A DNA stretch of 64,000 bases, from NCBI GenBank assembly GCA_030159075.1, contig BROG01000246.1, positions 310,001 to 374,000 on the forward strand. Direction: 5' to 3'. The position numbers and the translations under genes are program-made. The notes beneath the pieces are model-generated. The model saw only the letters and a program-made list of their open reading frames with translations, had not been told where the DNA came from and ran no database searches. The stretch comes from Atrina japonica. Its lineage: Eukaryota; Mollusca; Bivalvia; Pterioida; Pinnidae. Of the stretch, positions 44,862 to 56,175 are shown one piece after another; the stretch's first letter is position 1; each line of letters starts with the position of its first letter.

Positions 44862-45415
44862 CAGTCACTTGCCAAAAGTTTATAGACATTATCATTTTTT
44901 ACTATATATTTCATATAATAACACATTTTTTCAAAAAAATATTCTGAAGCCATTCACATTTGAATAGAATTTCCACAGTTAAACAGAGAATGTTTCCAAG
45001 TTTCATTTATTATTTGGATGTAATTTTCTTATTTGTAATTGAAAAATTTTGACAATTTAAACATTTTAAAAGTAAAAATTAGATATCACAATTTTACTTA
45101 CACAAAGGAGGAATCAGGGAGTCGGGAAATTGGGAATACTGTAGCAGAAAATAGAGGAAATATTACCAATTTTACAATATTTTACATTTGGAGTTGACCC
45201 TGTAACCAGACCCAAATGCCTCTTGGAAAAAATTGGACATACTTAACATATAGCTTCAGTTTTATTTCAGAATTACAGCCACTTGCCAAAAGTTTATAGA
45301 CATTATCAGTTTTTACTATATATTTCCTATAAAACCATATTTTTTCAAAAGAAAATTGTGAAGCCATTTCTTACTGCATTTCAATAGAATTTTCAGTTGT
45401 TAAACAAAGACTCAA
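44862..45415 (+). mobile_element. Two left-arm copies of the CAGCCACTTGCC MITE
   Basis: CAGTCACTTGCCAAAAGTTT at 44862 and CAGCCACTTGCCAAAAGTTT at about 45276, each preceded by TA and followed by TAGACATTATCA, TACTATATATTTC and a TTAAACA block. No matching right ends were found. A fragment of the CAGGGA/AAATTGGG MITE type lies between them (45109-45240). Confidence 0.6.
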
Positions 45416-45419
45416 TATT

Positions 45420-46134
45420 CGCAATTTTATCCTCTTAAGTTTAATCTTGTCCGAGTATATACTGGAAATGCTTTTAGATATTTTCAGGGACAAAATATAA
45501 TTTAATGTAAAACTGTTAAAGACTTAATAATTGCTTATTCGTCTTGATTAAATTATCATGAACTGTATAAAATTTCTTAAATTTTTTTTTTTATTCTTTT
45601 ACCAATTATCCAAATTCAAATATAATATGAAAATCCCCAGGTCCAAAAGGACACTGGACCCACTGTAAAATCAATAAGGAATCCCTGTGTATATACAAAT
45701 GATGGCTTAATGACAACTAGCCTGGTTACCTTCCAACATTTTTTTTTTTCATTATTCCATACTTCAATTACAGATACATGTATACATATTTCATGCTTTA
45801 GAAAAAATAAATTTAGTTGTGGTTTTATTATTATTATTTTTTTTTCATTCATTAATGAAATTTAAATCATGACGAAATTCGATATGAATTTTCCTAGTAT
45901 AAATAGTTAAAGGTTCTTTTACAAAGTTTTTTTTTTATTTCATAGAAATTTTATGTCAACAAATTTTATTTTATTTTTAAAACAACCAAATTTTAACCCC
46001 ACAAAATTTTCTAATTCTACAGTATATAATATTTAGTGTGGTAATTTTTGTTTAGAAGGACAAGACACCATTTATTCATCGCACTTTCCCACTTTTTATT
46101 TTTCAAATAACTCTTGTTTATCATGTAAATTCTC
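45420..46134. other. Unassigned AT-rich segment
   Basis: T-rich runs near 45580, 45740, 45838 and 45930. No gene or element recognised. Confidence 0.4.
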
Positions 46135-46138
46135 TTAA

Positions 46139-46221
46139 CTCATCAATCCCTGAAAAACAATGGACTCTTCTGTAAATCAATTACTTAGACCAGTCCAAAT
46201 GTATCTTTAGGGGTGAATGGG
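46139..46221 (+). mobile_element. Short TTAA-flanked MITE, copy 5
   Basis: TTAA on both sides (46135-46138 and 46222-46225). The 83-bp body is nearly identical to 994-1076, suggesting relatively recent insertion. Confidence 0.88.
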
Positions 46222-46225
46222 TTAA

Positions 46226-46784
46226 ATATATGTACATTATAGTCCTTCAGTTTTTTTGCTTTTTTTTATGTTATACATGTATACGGAAGTTATTTTTTTC
46301 TTTAAATTATCAGAACGAAGAATACCTTCCAACATCTTGTACCAGCGTTATCATATTGGCCTAATGGATATTTGGAATTAAATGTCATGTGATCATCAGA
46401 AAATTTGAAAAACAACAAAAAAAGTCAGTAACTCAATCACCAACAAGACAAATTTAATTATCTTGAATTTATTCTTGACATAATGAGTCTGACGCTGAAT
46501 CAATTTTCTCCTCATAAAAAGTATAAATTAGTCACGACCTATGAAACAAACATCAATTCCCACGTGTGCCCCTGTTATTTATATCCTGACATGGATATAG
46601 GTTAAACTAATAATGGAGGGCATATTTACACAATCTGTGTCTTGTTATCGGAGAAAATTTGCATTTGGATACATGATTATGTATTTATATCAGAATTTTT
46701 TTTTTTTTTTACATAAACATGATCATTATAGTGACAAGAATATTTGATATTTAATGATTTACTGGTGCCTTGTGTATTTTGGGG
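46226..46784. other. Unassigned AT-rich segment
   Basis: Nothing recognised apart from T-rich runs. Confidence 0.35.
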
Positions 46785-47036
46785 CCTGTGTGGCCGAGTG
46801 ATTAGAACACTGAGCTTCGAACCATGAAGTCTCTCACTTCTGGTCAGCGTAGTTTCAAGCCTCACTGGAACCTATAAGCAGATTTAGTGAGAATGTTTGT
46901 CAGTTTACTAACATTAATTCGGTCGTTTTCTACCCCAGTACATTTAAACTTGGTTCTTTCTTCCACCATTATAAATTTATTTGCCACCATATAAACTGAA
47001 AAATTGATGAGTATGGCATAAAACACAAGCAAAACA
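46785..47036 (+). mobile_element. SINE-1 (tRNA-headed), best-preserved copy
   Basis: The head GGCCTGTGTGGCCGAGTGAT (box A-like) and AGTTTCAAGCCTCACTGG (box B-like) precede the body (GTTTGTCAGTTTACTAACA, CTACCCCAGTACATTTAAAC) and tail (CCACCATATAAACTGAAAAA, GTATGGCATAAAACACAAGC). It is followed within 6 bp by a 178-bp MITE. Confidence 0.85.
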
Positions 47037-47041
47037 TAGTA

Positions 47042-47219
47042 CAGTGAAACCTATATATAGGGGCCACCCAAGGAACCAGAAAACACTGACCTTTATGTGC
47101 AGGTGAGCCTTATACACAGGTTCAATTTAAGTAAGTATGCAGTCAAGGGACTTGAAAAAACTTACCTTTATAAACAGGTTATCCTTATATAGAGGTGGCC
47201 GCTATAGCAAGTTTTACTA
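47042..47219 (+). mobile_element. MITE with CAGTGAAACCT ends, 178 bp
   Basis: TA-flanked (47040-47041 and 47220-47221). Left CAGTGAAACCTATATATAGG, right end TAGCAAGTTTTACTA. Body ACCTTTATGTGCAGGTGAGC and CTTATATAGAGGTGGCCGCT. A 179-bp sister is at 56176-56354. Confidence 0.88.
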
Positions 47220-47221
47220 TA

Positions 47222-47389
47222 TTTCTGAATGTATTCTTGTGTTTCTTCATTTGTTTGTTTTTCTGTGTGAGCATGTGTGTTTTTATATTTCCATGTAAAT
47301 CTAAAACAAGGCAAAATAAACACAAACAAATAAGTGTTGGAAGAGGCTATATTAATAGAACAGTTAAGCACCACGGCATAAATTAAATA
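47222..47389. other. Spacer
   Basis: Low-information AT-rich spacer between the MITE and the satellite. Confidence 0.4.
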
Positions 47390-47790
47390 GTACCAATGTG
47401 ACTATTTAGCACCATGACAGATTATTATGAGCACCAATGTGACTATTTAGCAAAGTCTGCATCATGCCATAAATTCTAACACCAATGTGACTACTGAGCA
47501 GAGTCTGCACCATGGCAAAAATTTTAGCACCAACATGACTAATAGCAGTCTGGACCATGACATAGATTTTTGCATCAATGTGACTATTTAGCACCATGAC
47601 ATCTATTTCAGCACCAATGTCACAATGCAGCACCATGACATAAATTTAGCACCAATGTCACTATGCAGCACCATGACATAACTTTTGCACCAATGTCACT
47701 ATGCAGCACCATGACAAATTCAGCACCAATGTCACTATGCAGCACCATGACATAAATTTAGCACCGATGTGACTATGTGTACCATAATTA
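47390..47790 (+). repeat. Satellite, about 38 bp unit (AGCACCATGACATAAATTTA)
   Basis: About ten units of AGCACCATGACATAAATTTA followed by GCACCAATGTGACTATGC. The first three units are more diverged. Confidence 0.92.
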
Positions 47791-47824
47791 TGAGGCCCAT
47801 GGAGAACATTGTAGGCTACATGAT

Positions 47825-48030
47825 ACCTGCCTCTGAAATGTGGTCTTTAAAAAGACAGGTGGTCTCTCAAAAAAGGTTTCATTTAAAGGAATATCTAACC
47901 AAGCGGTTTTCAGACTGTGGTCTTAAAAGACAGGTGGTCTCTCAAAAGAGGTTTTATTTAAAGGAATATCTAACCAAGCGGTTTTCAGACTGTGGTCTCA
48001 TAAGACAGGTGGTCCTTCATGAGTGATCTC
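47825..48030 (+). repeat. GTGGTCTCTC MITE segment, internally duplicated (78-bp unit)
   Basis: Two near-identical 78-bp units (AGACAGGTGGTCTCTCAAAA, GGTTTTATTTAAAGGAATAT, CTAACCAAGCGGTTTTCAGA) and part of a third, belonging to the family at 22135 and 37212. Confidence 0.8.
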
Positions 48031-48031
48031 T

Positions 48032-48304
48032 CTAGACAGCTAGGTTGCACCACATTATGTGTGCCTTATATACCAGATGGGGACACAAGGATTTCTCTTG
48101 AAATGCTACATATATAACAATGGATGTCAGATGACAGATAAAGATCAGAGAGAGCGCACATGATTTTGATATAAATGGCTCAGGTGAAATAGCAGGCATG
48201 AAATACAATTTTGAAAAATAACAAACAAAACTCATTTAACATTGAAATAAAACAAACTAGCATTATACTGATATTTGATTTATTGTTTTTACTTTCCAGC
48301 TACT

Positions 48305-48337
<33 letters not shown>

Positions 48338-49399
48338 TGGTGTGTGTTTAAATGCACGTACATGTGTATGCGTACCATCAACTTAGAATGTACAATATGT
48401 CCAATTTTGTTTCCAGAAATTCAAACAACCAGCATGATACAGCTTTTCAGTTTTATACTTATTATTTATTTATTTATCTATCTATTTATTTATTTATTTA
48501 CTTATTTATTTATTTACAGACTTTGCTACCTTTCAGCAAATAATAATATCAAGTCTGCATCATGAACAACACAAAAGACTTGTGTACCTTTCATCCATCA
48601 CCAATAAAAGCAAAAACAAAATTAAAAGAAAAAGAAAATAAGACCATAACTTAGCACACTTCCAACCCCCTACCCCCCCCCCAAAAAAAAAAATAAAAAT
48701 AAAAATATATAGGAAGGAAAACTTTATAATAAATATCAATGAGTACATGAACTTTAAATGAAACTGACATCAAGAGTAAGAAGTTGTCACTGACCTTTGT
48801 ATATGGGTCATCAACTATTCTGGCATTAAAACTCCATTATCCTGATAAAAACCATGTGAAATTAAACTACAACTTCCTGGTCAATGTAACCTGGTTGTAC
48901 ATATATTCCTGTGATCTACTACGTAGCTATCTAGCTATCGCTGAAATAGATAAATCCATTTATTCATACAATGAAGAAAACGGTAAACATATGTCAAGCT
49001 TTTTTAGCTCTCGCACAAACAGCTCTCTGTCACTTCTTAAAGATCTCAATATCTCATCTACACCAACAACTGCCTCAAGAGATTCCAAATGTTTCTCTTA
49101 CAAACTATATGAAAAGTGGTGAAATAAGAACTAGTTTGTGTTCTCTAGATCTTCATGACTCAGTTGTATTTCAACAATCATTTTGATCAATTTTCAAACA
49201 CCGCTACTCTCTGCCCTTCCTCTCCCGACTCATGATTGAAATTGTACATTTGTACATGCTAAAGAAATTATATCAATTTTTTTGGTATTATAAGTGATAT
49301 GTACAATCAGATACACAATTAATAATTTGAGCTTGACAACAGCTTGTGATTTGATTATTAATATTTAAATACAGGTATATAAAGGTGGATCGATCTACA

Positions 49400-49400
<1 letters not shown>
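48032..49400. other. Unassigned segment with microsatellites
   Basis: (GT)n at 48306-48336, (TTTA)n at 48460-48518 and a C/A run at 48674-48695. The 112-codon plus frame at 48784-49122 has no domain or splice support. Confidence 0.45.

Positions 49401-49401
<1 letters not shown>

Positions 49402-49463
<62 letters not shown>
49402..49463. repeat. (GA)n microsatellite
   Basis: About 31 GA dinucleotides. Confidence 0.97.
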
Positions 49464-49464
<1 letters not shown>

Positions 49465-49535
49465 AGTGCCAATGAAGATAAGATATATAATAAACACATT
49501 GACATATAAGTATTTGTACAAGTACAAAGAATTAA

Positions 49536-49742
49536 CACACCGACCCCTGAAGATACGTTTAGACCTGCCCATTTCAAAGAATGGTTAAGTCCACTATCAT
49601 AATTCAGGGATGTACAATTTAGAATCAAAACTTTTAAAAAACTTTACATGCAAAATGAACTTGTTCACTCCTGAATTATGACATTAGATCATACTATTTA
49701 TTGATTTGGGTGAGTCTAAATGTGACCAAAGGGGTTGATGAG
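49536..49742 (+). mobile_element. Long TTAA-flanked MITE, intact 207-bp copy
   Basis: TTAA at 49532-49535 and 49743-49746. Ends CACACCGACCCCTGAAG and (reverse complement) CTCATCAACCCCTTTGGTCA. This copy is the empty-site reference for the insertion seen at 15060-15991. Only 46 bp away lies a short relative (49793). Confidence 0.9.
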
Positions 49743-49792
49743 TTAAGTAACTGAGAGCCCAAATAACTTGCATGGTAAAGAATTGATTTTAA

Positions 49793-49875
49793 CTTATCAA
49801 CCCCTTGAAAAACATTGGACTCTTCTGTAAATCAATGACTTAGACCAGTCAAAATGTGTCTTTGGGGTGAATTGG
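49793..49875 (+). mobile_element. Short TTAA-flanked MITE, copy 6
   Basis: TTAA at 49789-49792 and 49876-49879. Body TTATCAACCCCTTGAAAAAC to TTTGGGGTGAATTGG. Confidence 0.87.
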
Positions 49876-49879
49876 TTAA

Positions 49880-50345
49880 GAAACACAAAATCAAAACTAA
49901 AATGACAAAAAAAAAAATGGCAAAAAGGGTATAAAATGATAAGAATAAATAAACACAATAAATCAATTAACATGATAAATAAATAAGAAGAAACAAACAA
50001 CAGCTAAAAATATGACAAAATAGCAATAGAATTAAAAATGTTTTTGGTGGCAAACTGATTTTTTGAAATCTTCACTGCCACTACAAATAGCTGTAGTGGT
50101 CATTTCAATTTTCTCACCTTTATAACAATTACACCGGTTAAGGATACTTTATACATTGACCTAACTGCTAATATTGGATTTCAACTATTTCAGAGAAAAA
50201 GTCATCACCCCAGCTGATACCTACATTCTAAATGGGATATTCATTTGAACTAATTATGTATCAAGTAGGTCAGGATCAACCTACTTTTTTCCTATTGGAA
50301 TTGAAATCAAATGTAAATTTGCTATTGATTAAAACGTCGGTCTAC
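49880..50345. other. Unassigned AT-rich segment
   Basis: Would be the first intron of the minus-strand candidate at 50346-50443. No other feature recognised. Confidence 0.35.
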
Positions 50346-50443
50346 CTTTGCAAGCGATCCATGATTTTGCAGTTTTGCCAATGGTCTCCGGGGTAGCAGT
50401 CCACCGCATGGTTGGCCTCTGTTGCAGTAGTTTTGCCCGCCAT
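50346..50443 (-). CDS. Possible first coding exon of an unidentified minus-strand gene
   Basis: On the minus strand an ATG at 50443, in the context TCAAATATGGCGGGC, opens 32 codons: MAGKTTATEANHAVDCYPGD, then HWQNCKIMDRLQ. The frame reaches a donor-like site (CAAAG, then GTAGAC) at 50346/50345, leaving phase 2; an in-frame TAG follows if unspliced. The interval is about half G+C with several CpGs, unlike its AT-rich surroundings, and is preceded by promoter-like motifs. I recognise no protein family. The donor is imperfect and no second exon was found, so a transposon fragment or chance frame remains possible. Confidence 0.35.
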
Positions 50444-50479
50444 ATTTGAGCGGGTAGCCTACAGTTTTCTCTCGAAATA

Positions 50480-50580
50480 ATGAAACCAATCAGATTCACT
50501 GTTACATTCACGACGTAAAATCATTTTCACTTTTGTTTAGTTCCTGGTTGAATTTGCATATAACAATCATGACATCATAA
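50480..50580 (-). promoter_or_regulatory. Promoter-like motifs upstream of 50443
   Basis: Within 140 bp upstream of the ATG are an NF-Y type CCAAT (50486-50490, read on the plus strand), a CRE-like TACGTCG (50509-50516), an octamer ATTTGCAT (50552-50559) and TGACATCA (50570-50577). ATGGCGG itself is a YY1-like start motif. Motif matching only, with no direct evidence of transcription. Confidence 0.3.
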
Positions 50581-51044
50581 TTACTTGTATTTGTGGGGAT
50601 AAATTGAAGGCGTAAAATTGATAAATATTTTTAAAAATCCAAATTATGACCTGGGGAAAAATAGCAAAGATCTATTTAGATACCAACAAGTAAAATGTTA
50701 AAATTATGATGCAAGCGAAACCGACAAGGCAACATACACTATAACGAGCAATTGACAATGCGTGAAATGGGATCACGTGTCAAGGATGTGTTCCGTGACC
50801 TTTCCCTGTTGACTGGAAACAACAGGATACAGGTCAATTTCTCCAAATCCAGTTTGGCCAACACTGTCAATTTCTGCTGAATCCACAATTTGTTCCAGGC
50901 CAATTTTGTTCCAATTTCTTTTAATTGTAAATTATTTTTTTTATTACAATGATAACACGATGTCCAGCATGCGCTGAGTGGGGAAATGTTGATGAGAAAA
51001 ACTTTAAAGATATGCCATGTTTTAACCCTTTTTGGACACATTTA

Positions 51045-51740
51045 GGCACTAGCCCCTTTCCATTCGCAAACTTAATACGGCTTCATGTGCAGGGATGAAT
51101 CCAGGATTGAGGGGGTTGAGAATTTTTATCATTACGAAATGCGAGCGCTGAAGGTGCGTGGTTTCAGAGGCGAGGGGTCTGGGGCCGTTTAGATTTTTAA
51201 AAGATGGGGGGGGGGGGGGATTGCACGTCGGGATACTTACGACCGATTTTGATTAATAAAATTGGTCCATTTGGTCCATTGATTCTTCAGAAACAAAGTG
51301 AAAAAAAGTCGAACTAGATGCTGTTGATGAAAAACTGATATTTTCCATTTACTAAGGTGTCTGTGACATTCACGTTTTACCTCATGACCTTGGACCTTTG
51401 TCACAATGATCCTTAGATAATTTTCTCATATATCTTTATATACAAAATGTCAATCAGTTTTGAGTAAATAAACTATTGGTATAACACTGTTCCCTATGTC
51501 AATAAGGACATCTCTTGTGACTCGTTTATGAACAGATTTTGTTTTCTTTTGCAATCTCTGTAGATCTACATGCATACCAGATTTGAAAGAAATCTGATCA
51601 TTGGTTTACAAGAAAAAAAAAATTAAAATGTACAAAGTTTTGGTACCTTTTTGGTTAGATTTGAAGCCCCTTTGGGACCTAGCCTATTTTCATTTGCAAA
51701 CATTATGCGACTTTACATGGGGATAATTGTTGGTGGTGGT
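51045..51740 (+). repeat. Decayed dispersed repeat with two related blocks
   Basis: AGCCCCTTTCCATTCGCAAA, CTTAATACGGCTTCATGTGC near 51050 parallels AGCCTATTTTCATTTGCAAA, CATTATGCGACTTTACATGG near 51682. The text between includes CATGACCTTGGACCTTTGTC and GAAATCTGATCATTGG, a style common in molluscan repeats. A run of 12 G is at about 51208, and (GGT)n follows at 51730-51755. Confidence 0.4.
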
Positions 51741-51905
51741 GGTGGTGGTGGTGGTTTGGTTATTGCCGTATTAAGCGGGATTCAAATGTCATAAGACTTA
51801 ATACACCTAAATTTCATATTTCTGCCAAACACAAACTTTAGTACCAAAGGGGGTGGAGGGGAGTGGGGGCTCGGCTATTTTTAGAACGTTATACACTCGA
51901 TATCC

Positions 51906-52165
51906 AATAAAAAAGAGGCGTCCGTAGACGAATGGTTAGATCATATCGCGCTTTGAACCATAAAGTCTTTCACTTCTGGTCAGCTCGGGTTTGAGCCTCG
52001 TTGGCTCACATAATTGATTTGTGTGAGAAAGTTTGCCAGTTTACGTGCAGAAAGCCGGGTAACCGCGTTCTCTCCTCCCACCATTAGAAAACTGGCCGCC
52101 ACCATATAGGCCTAACTGGAAAAAAAAAAAATAGTTGAGTGTGGCGTAAAACACTATTCAAAATA
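51906..52165 (+). mobile_element. SINE-1 (tRNA-headed)
   Basis: The head GCGTCCGTAGACGAATGG, TCTTTCACTTCTGGTCAGCT and CGGGTTTGAGCCTCG lead to body GTTTGCCAGTTTACGTGCAG and tail GGCCGCCACCATATAGGCC, GTTGAGTGTGGCGTAAAACA. Well preserved. Confidence 0.83.
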
Positions 52166-52178
52166 AAATTCAATTTTA

Positions 52179-52225
52179 ATCCAATGAAAAGACTAGAATT
52201 TTTTTGTCTAGTCTTTTCATTGGAT
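52179..52225. repeat. Perfect 19-bp palindrome with 9-nt loop
   Basis: 52179-52197 (ATCCAATGAAAAGACTAGA) is the exact reverse complement of 52207-52225, around a T-rich loop. It begins 14 bp after the SINE-1 tail. Confidence 0.85.
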
Positions 52226-52229
52226 ATGG

Positions 52230-53145
52230 AGCATATAACGATCTAAAAAAAGATTTAATTTCCGAGCCGCTGTGGCTAGTGCACGTAAATGATACTTCTT
52301 CAGTATTCCCCCTTTCATCAATTTTGCTGTTATAATCCATGCTATCTCTCTTCCTCACTTTCATACAATTTATTTGCCATGGTCTTTCTCTGTTAATTAT
52401 CTTGACTTTTTATCTCTTTCATATTTTTTCTTTGCTATGCGTTCACTCCCTATATTTTTCTTTTTAAATCATTCATGTTATCTCCCCTTACTTGGCTTTA
52501 TCCTCGATTAATAATTCCAAAGCTTAACATTATTTAACCTTTAACCCTAGTAAGTTTCAAAATTATCTCTTGTTTTCCTTTATATCCAACATTTCGACAA
52601 ATAAGAAAATATTAATCAAACTGGAACATACCGGTAATTATTACGTACTAGGCTACCCTTCTATATCACCCTATACACAGACACATAAAAACATTTAAAA
52701 TCTTGGGACATATTAGATCTTTTGTCCCTATATTTCCATCTTTTGGACAAATGAAAACTTTTAAAGATAGGTGTTGGGAAATTTTTACCCAAAAGTGGGA
52801 TATATCATAAAAATTGGGACAAATTTGACTTCGTACAAATTGACCACATTCTTCACAACTTTAGAACGTAGTCGAATACAAGCCCAAAATAATGTACTAA
52901 GTTCAAAACCCAATGTCAGGATTAAAGTTCAACTAGTCGGATAGTATGACATGGATTTGGCAGACCAACATACAGTGATACATCCGGATTCTATTAAAAA
53001 CCAAAGCAAAACATATCTATCTATTCTAAAAATAGGAATGTACAGGAAAAACATTTTGCCTTTCTTTAATAGCATGGCATTTTAAAAAATCGGTTTCCTG
53101 GTCATATAAAACTGGCAGAAAATCGTACGCTCAAGAAACGCACAC
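52230..53145. other. Unassigned AT-rich segment
   Basis: Pyrimidine-rich around 52300-52580. No exon with paired splice sites was found. Confidence 0.35.
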
Positions 53146-53149
53146 ATAC

Positions 53150-53475
53150 CGTATCAAAACCACTTAAATTACACAGAACCGTACCAAACAATATAAGTAG
53201 GGAAGGGGTACAACATCGGCACTTTTACCCCCGAAAGAAATGAAATTTGACTAAAAATCGGCACCATGGTCATAGAAACTGTAAGAAAACCAATCACTCT
53301 AGAGCTGCACGCAACCATATCAAAACCACAAAATGAAATGTAAACGCAACCGTATCAAAACCACGAAATGATATGTAAATGGGTATAAAATTGGCACCAA
53401 GGTTATAAAAAAAGATAAAAAACATACAGAAAACAAACCACACCAGCTGTACTAAAACCACATAGATAGGAAATG
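53150..53475 (+). repeat. Degenerate repeat (GTATCAAAACCAC)
   Basis: CCGTATCAAAACCACTTAAA, CCATATCAAAACCACAAAAT, CCGTATCAAAACCACGAAAT and ACTAAAACCACATAG recur with ATCGGCAC/TTGGCACCA blocks, indicating several decayed units. Confidence 0.6.
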
Positions 53476-53484
53476 TGTATTACC

Positions 53485-53800
53485 TTGAATACGGGTCTTC
53501 ATTTCCCAATGCATACTAGTAACTGTAGCGCTTTGTATTTTGTCTCTGGCGATCAAATGGTTGTATACTGAGCGGGCATCTGCATGACGGATTATTTGTG
53601 ATATGCTGATGAAACAGCCATATAACTATACTATATAACTATATTTTATTTTATTGTCTCCCTTGCATGCATAATATATCGTTCTCATGCATCCTTCTTG
53701 CGAAGCCTCTCGAAGGCAGGCTTCCGACAGTGTTATCGTTCGTAATACCTAACTGTACGAGGTATTCTGAACACATACGAAGCAGGGGAGTAGACAAAGA
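53485..53800. other. Unannotated segment of raised GC
   Basis: Less AT-rich than its surroundings and free of recognised repeats. On the minus strand GTATGCATTGGGAAATGAAG, ACCCGTATTCAAG, then GTAATA could be a short first exon (MHWEMKTRIQ), but the evidence is too thin to call. Confidence 0.3.
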
Positions 53801-54281
53801 ATTTATCTGACAAACAACGACAAAAAACAATTTCGGTTGATATTGAATTTTAATATAGCAAGCAATGTATTGCCCCTGGTGTAGGGATATATGAAGATTT
53901 GTTTACCTTGTCAAGCCACATGTTTTTAGGGAAAAGACTTATCTTAGGTAAATATGTCTCAATATCGCCCTACAACCAGGGCAATAAATGTTTAAAGTAC
54001 AGTACTGTAGTAATGTTGACCTTGTCAAAGCAACCACAAATATATGTAAATGACCACGGGTTAAAATTACATTCAAGATTTTCCGAAAATAATTTGATAA
54101 TGAACTCCCCGACGAAGATTTGACAGTTTTTTTTTCCAGCTAATCGGTTTATATACAGCACTTACAAAGTGAACATCTTTAATATATACTGAAGCAAAGG
54201 TTGGCTATGGCTATCAATGTGGATTATATTATGAAATAGTGGAACGCATGATCTATTACTGTGGTTTCTTGTTTACATTTC

Positions 54282-54508
54282 CGTGGCTTGGTGGTTTGAG
54301 CATTGCCCTTTAAACCATGAAGTCTCTTACCTCTAGTTAGCTGAGCACCGGTTCGAACCCCGCTGTAGCCAAAGCCAATTCTGTCAGAAGTTTTACCAGT
54401 TTAGATACGGAAGGGAAGTGATCTCTTCCGGCACTATAAAAAATGGTCGCCACCTTCGATATCAGTGAAAAGTTGATGACTGTGGCGTGCAACACCAATA
54501 AAGGAAAG
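54282..54508 (+). mobile_element. SINE-1 (tRNA-headed), diverged
   Basis: The head CCGTGGCTTGGTGGTTTGAG and GGTTCGAACCCCGC (perfect box B) lead to body GTTTTACCAGTTTAGATACG and tail AGTTGATGACTGTGGCGTGC. Confidence 0.75.
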
Positions 54509-54814
54509 GTACCGTATTGCTATTACATGAGTGTGGAAATAGTCAAAAAATAATGATAGACTAATCGTCGTCAAGTGATAAATGTCAAATGTGTTTCTCC
54601 TTCAGGATAAGAAGGTATAAATCATGTCTGCTTCTGAAAAATGAAGGTACATGGGGTCGGTAAAAGAGGGAGCACAGTTAGTGTCCATTGGAATTCCGAC
54701 AATTTGCAGAAGACTTAGCCAATAAAGAATATAGAAATCCCGTTATATTAAACATTCATCTCTGAATACATATGTGTTGAACTATAACGTCGTACATTTC
54801 TAGACAACGATATA

Positions 54815-55256
54815 CAGTCGATTCCACTTAACTGAAACCGGATAATTGCATATTCCTGTTTATTGCATAAGAACTCCAAAACACAAAACCATTGACCATC
54901 TCTTATATGTTAAACAGTCTTTTTAATTGCTTGTATTAAGCAAACTATTCCTGTTAATTGCATAACATATTCACCAAAATGGGGAGAAATGTACTGACTA
55001 CGGTAGAAAGTTATATGTAGAAATACTATTTTAAGAGAAATGAGAACATTTTGCTTTTATGACGAGATTTTACCCATGTGCTAAATGAGAATCCATTACT
55101 AGTATAGCTAGGATATTTATAATAGTAATATAAATGTAAGGACAAGATGGACATGAATCATTATTGTTCACTACAATACACTGTGCCTGTTAGTCGAATA
55201 ATCCTGTTAATTTGCATAATTTTCTTTGGCTGGGCAATTAAGAGGAATCCACAGTG
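54815..55256. mobile_element. Tigger-like MITE, 442 bp
   Basis: TA-flanked (54813-54814 and 55257-55258). Ends CAGTCGATTCCACTTAACTG and (reverse complement) CACTGTGGATTCCTCTTAAT. Inside, TTCCTGTTTATTGCATAA and ATTCCTGTTAATTGCATAAC recur. No transposase. Confidence 0.75.
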
Positions 55257-55259
55257 TAA

Positions 55260-55550
55260 CAATGTATTGAACTTCCTGGAACTATGTAAAGTGTAAAAAG
55301 ATGTCAGTGATGCCAAAATCTTTATGTCGTAAGGGTTTTCTATAAAATGAGGAATTTTATGTTTCAAAATAATTGCGCTACTTTCTAACTTTGATTTAAT
55401 TACCGGTACATCCAACATGGTGAAGTGAGAAAAGGGAGTTAACTCTTAATATGCAAATAGCTATCCAATAACTTCTCTAGGAAAATAATTCAAAAAAGTT
55501 ATACTTGCTGTTTCAAATTACATGAACTTCGTAAAATTTTAACAACTCAA
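55260..55550. other. Spacer
   Basis: AT-rich, nothing recognised. Confidence 0.35.
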
Positions 55551-55936
55551 AGGGACATTAGCTGTGGCTATTTTTCCAAAAAAGGTTCTTTCCTTAGATT
55601 GATATACAATAACAAACAAAACAAAAAGAAGAAGAAGAAGAAGAGATACACACAAGCATAAAAATATTAAATTCCTATATATTTTTTGAAGATTGCTTAA
55701 GAAACCTAGTTTGGCAGTTATTCACTTGCAATTAATTAATACAACCTTACTATTTATATATCCATACTACACTGGGACTGACCTTATTTTCACCAAATGT
55801 ATAGTTGTATAAGATTTTTACACTTGTATATACAGCTCTCATTATTTGTTATTTGCTGTTATACATCAAGTACAAGTAGTTCAATTCGAAGAAATCTAAA
55901 TATTTTGTTTGTTAAACACAGCTAATGCGTCTTTAA
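55551..55936 (+). mobile_element. Foldback-type MITE (GGGCATTAGCTGT family)
   Basis: Ends AAAGGGACATTAGCTGTGG and CACAGCTAATGCGTCTTT. Arms with GATTGATATACAATAACAAA / CATCAAGTACAAGTAGTT and CACTGGGACTGACCTTATTT. An AAG repeat has expanded near 55625. Confidence 0.78.
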
Positions 55937-56175
55937 TATCATTCTTGTCTGAAATGAATTTTGATAATGAAAGTATGACTACTATGTATTTTAGAGAACG
56001 GTAAAGTGTTTTGATAGATGAAGAAATGAAATGTTATGTTTAAAAGCTTGAAGATTTTCGATATCCCTGTGTCAATAATTTGTTAGTGAGAAGTTTAACT
56101 CTGCATATGAAATGTTCATATCTGATCATTTGTGAAACATAAACTCCATATGCGGGTGATTGTGGGATATTACTA

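Noticed and set aside
48784..49122. 112-codon plus-strand frame
   Set aside because: No domain, no splice sites, alternative frame open over much of the same interval; within chance expectation.
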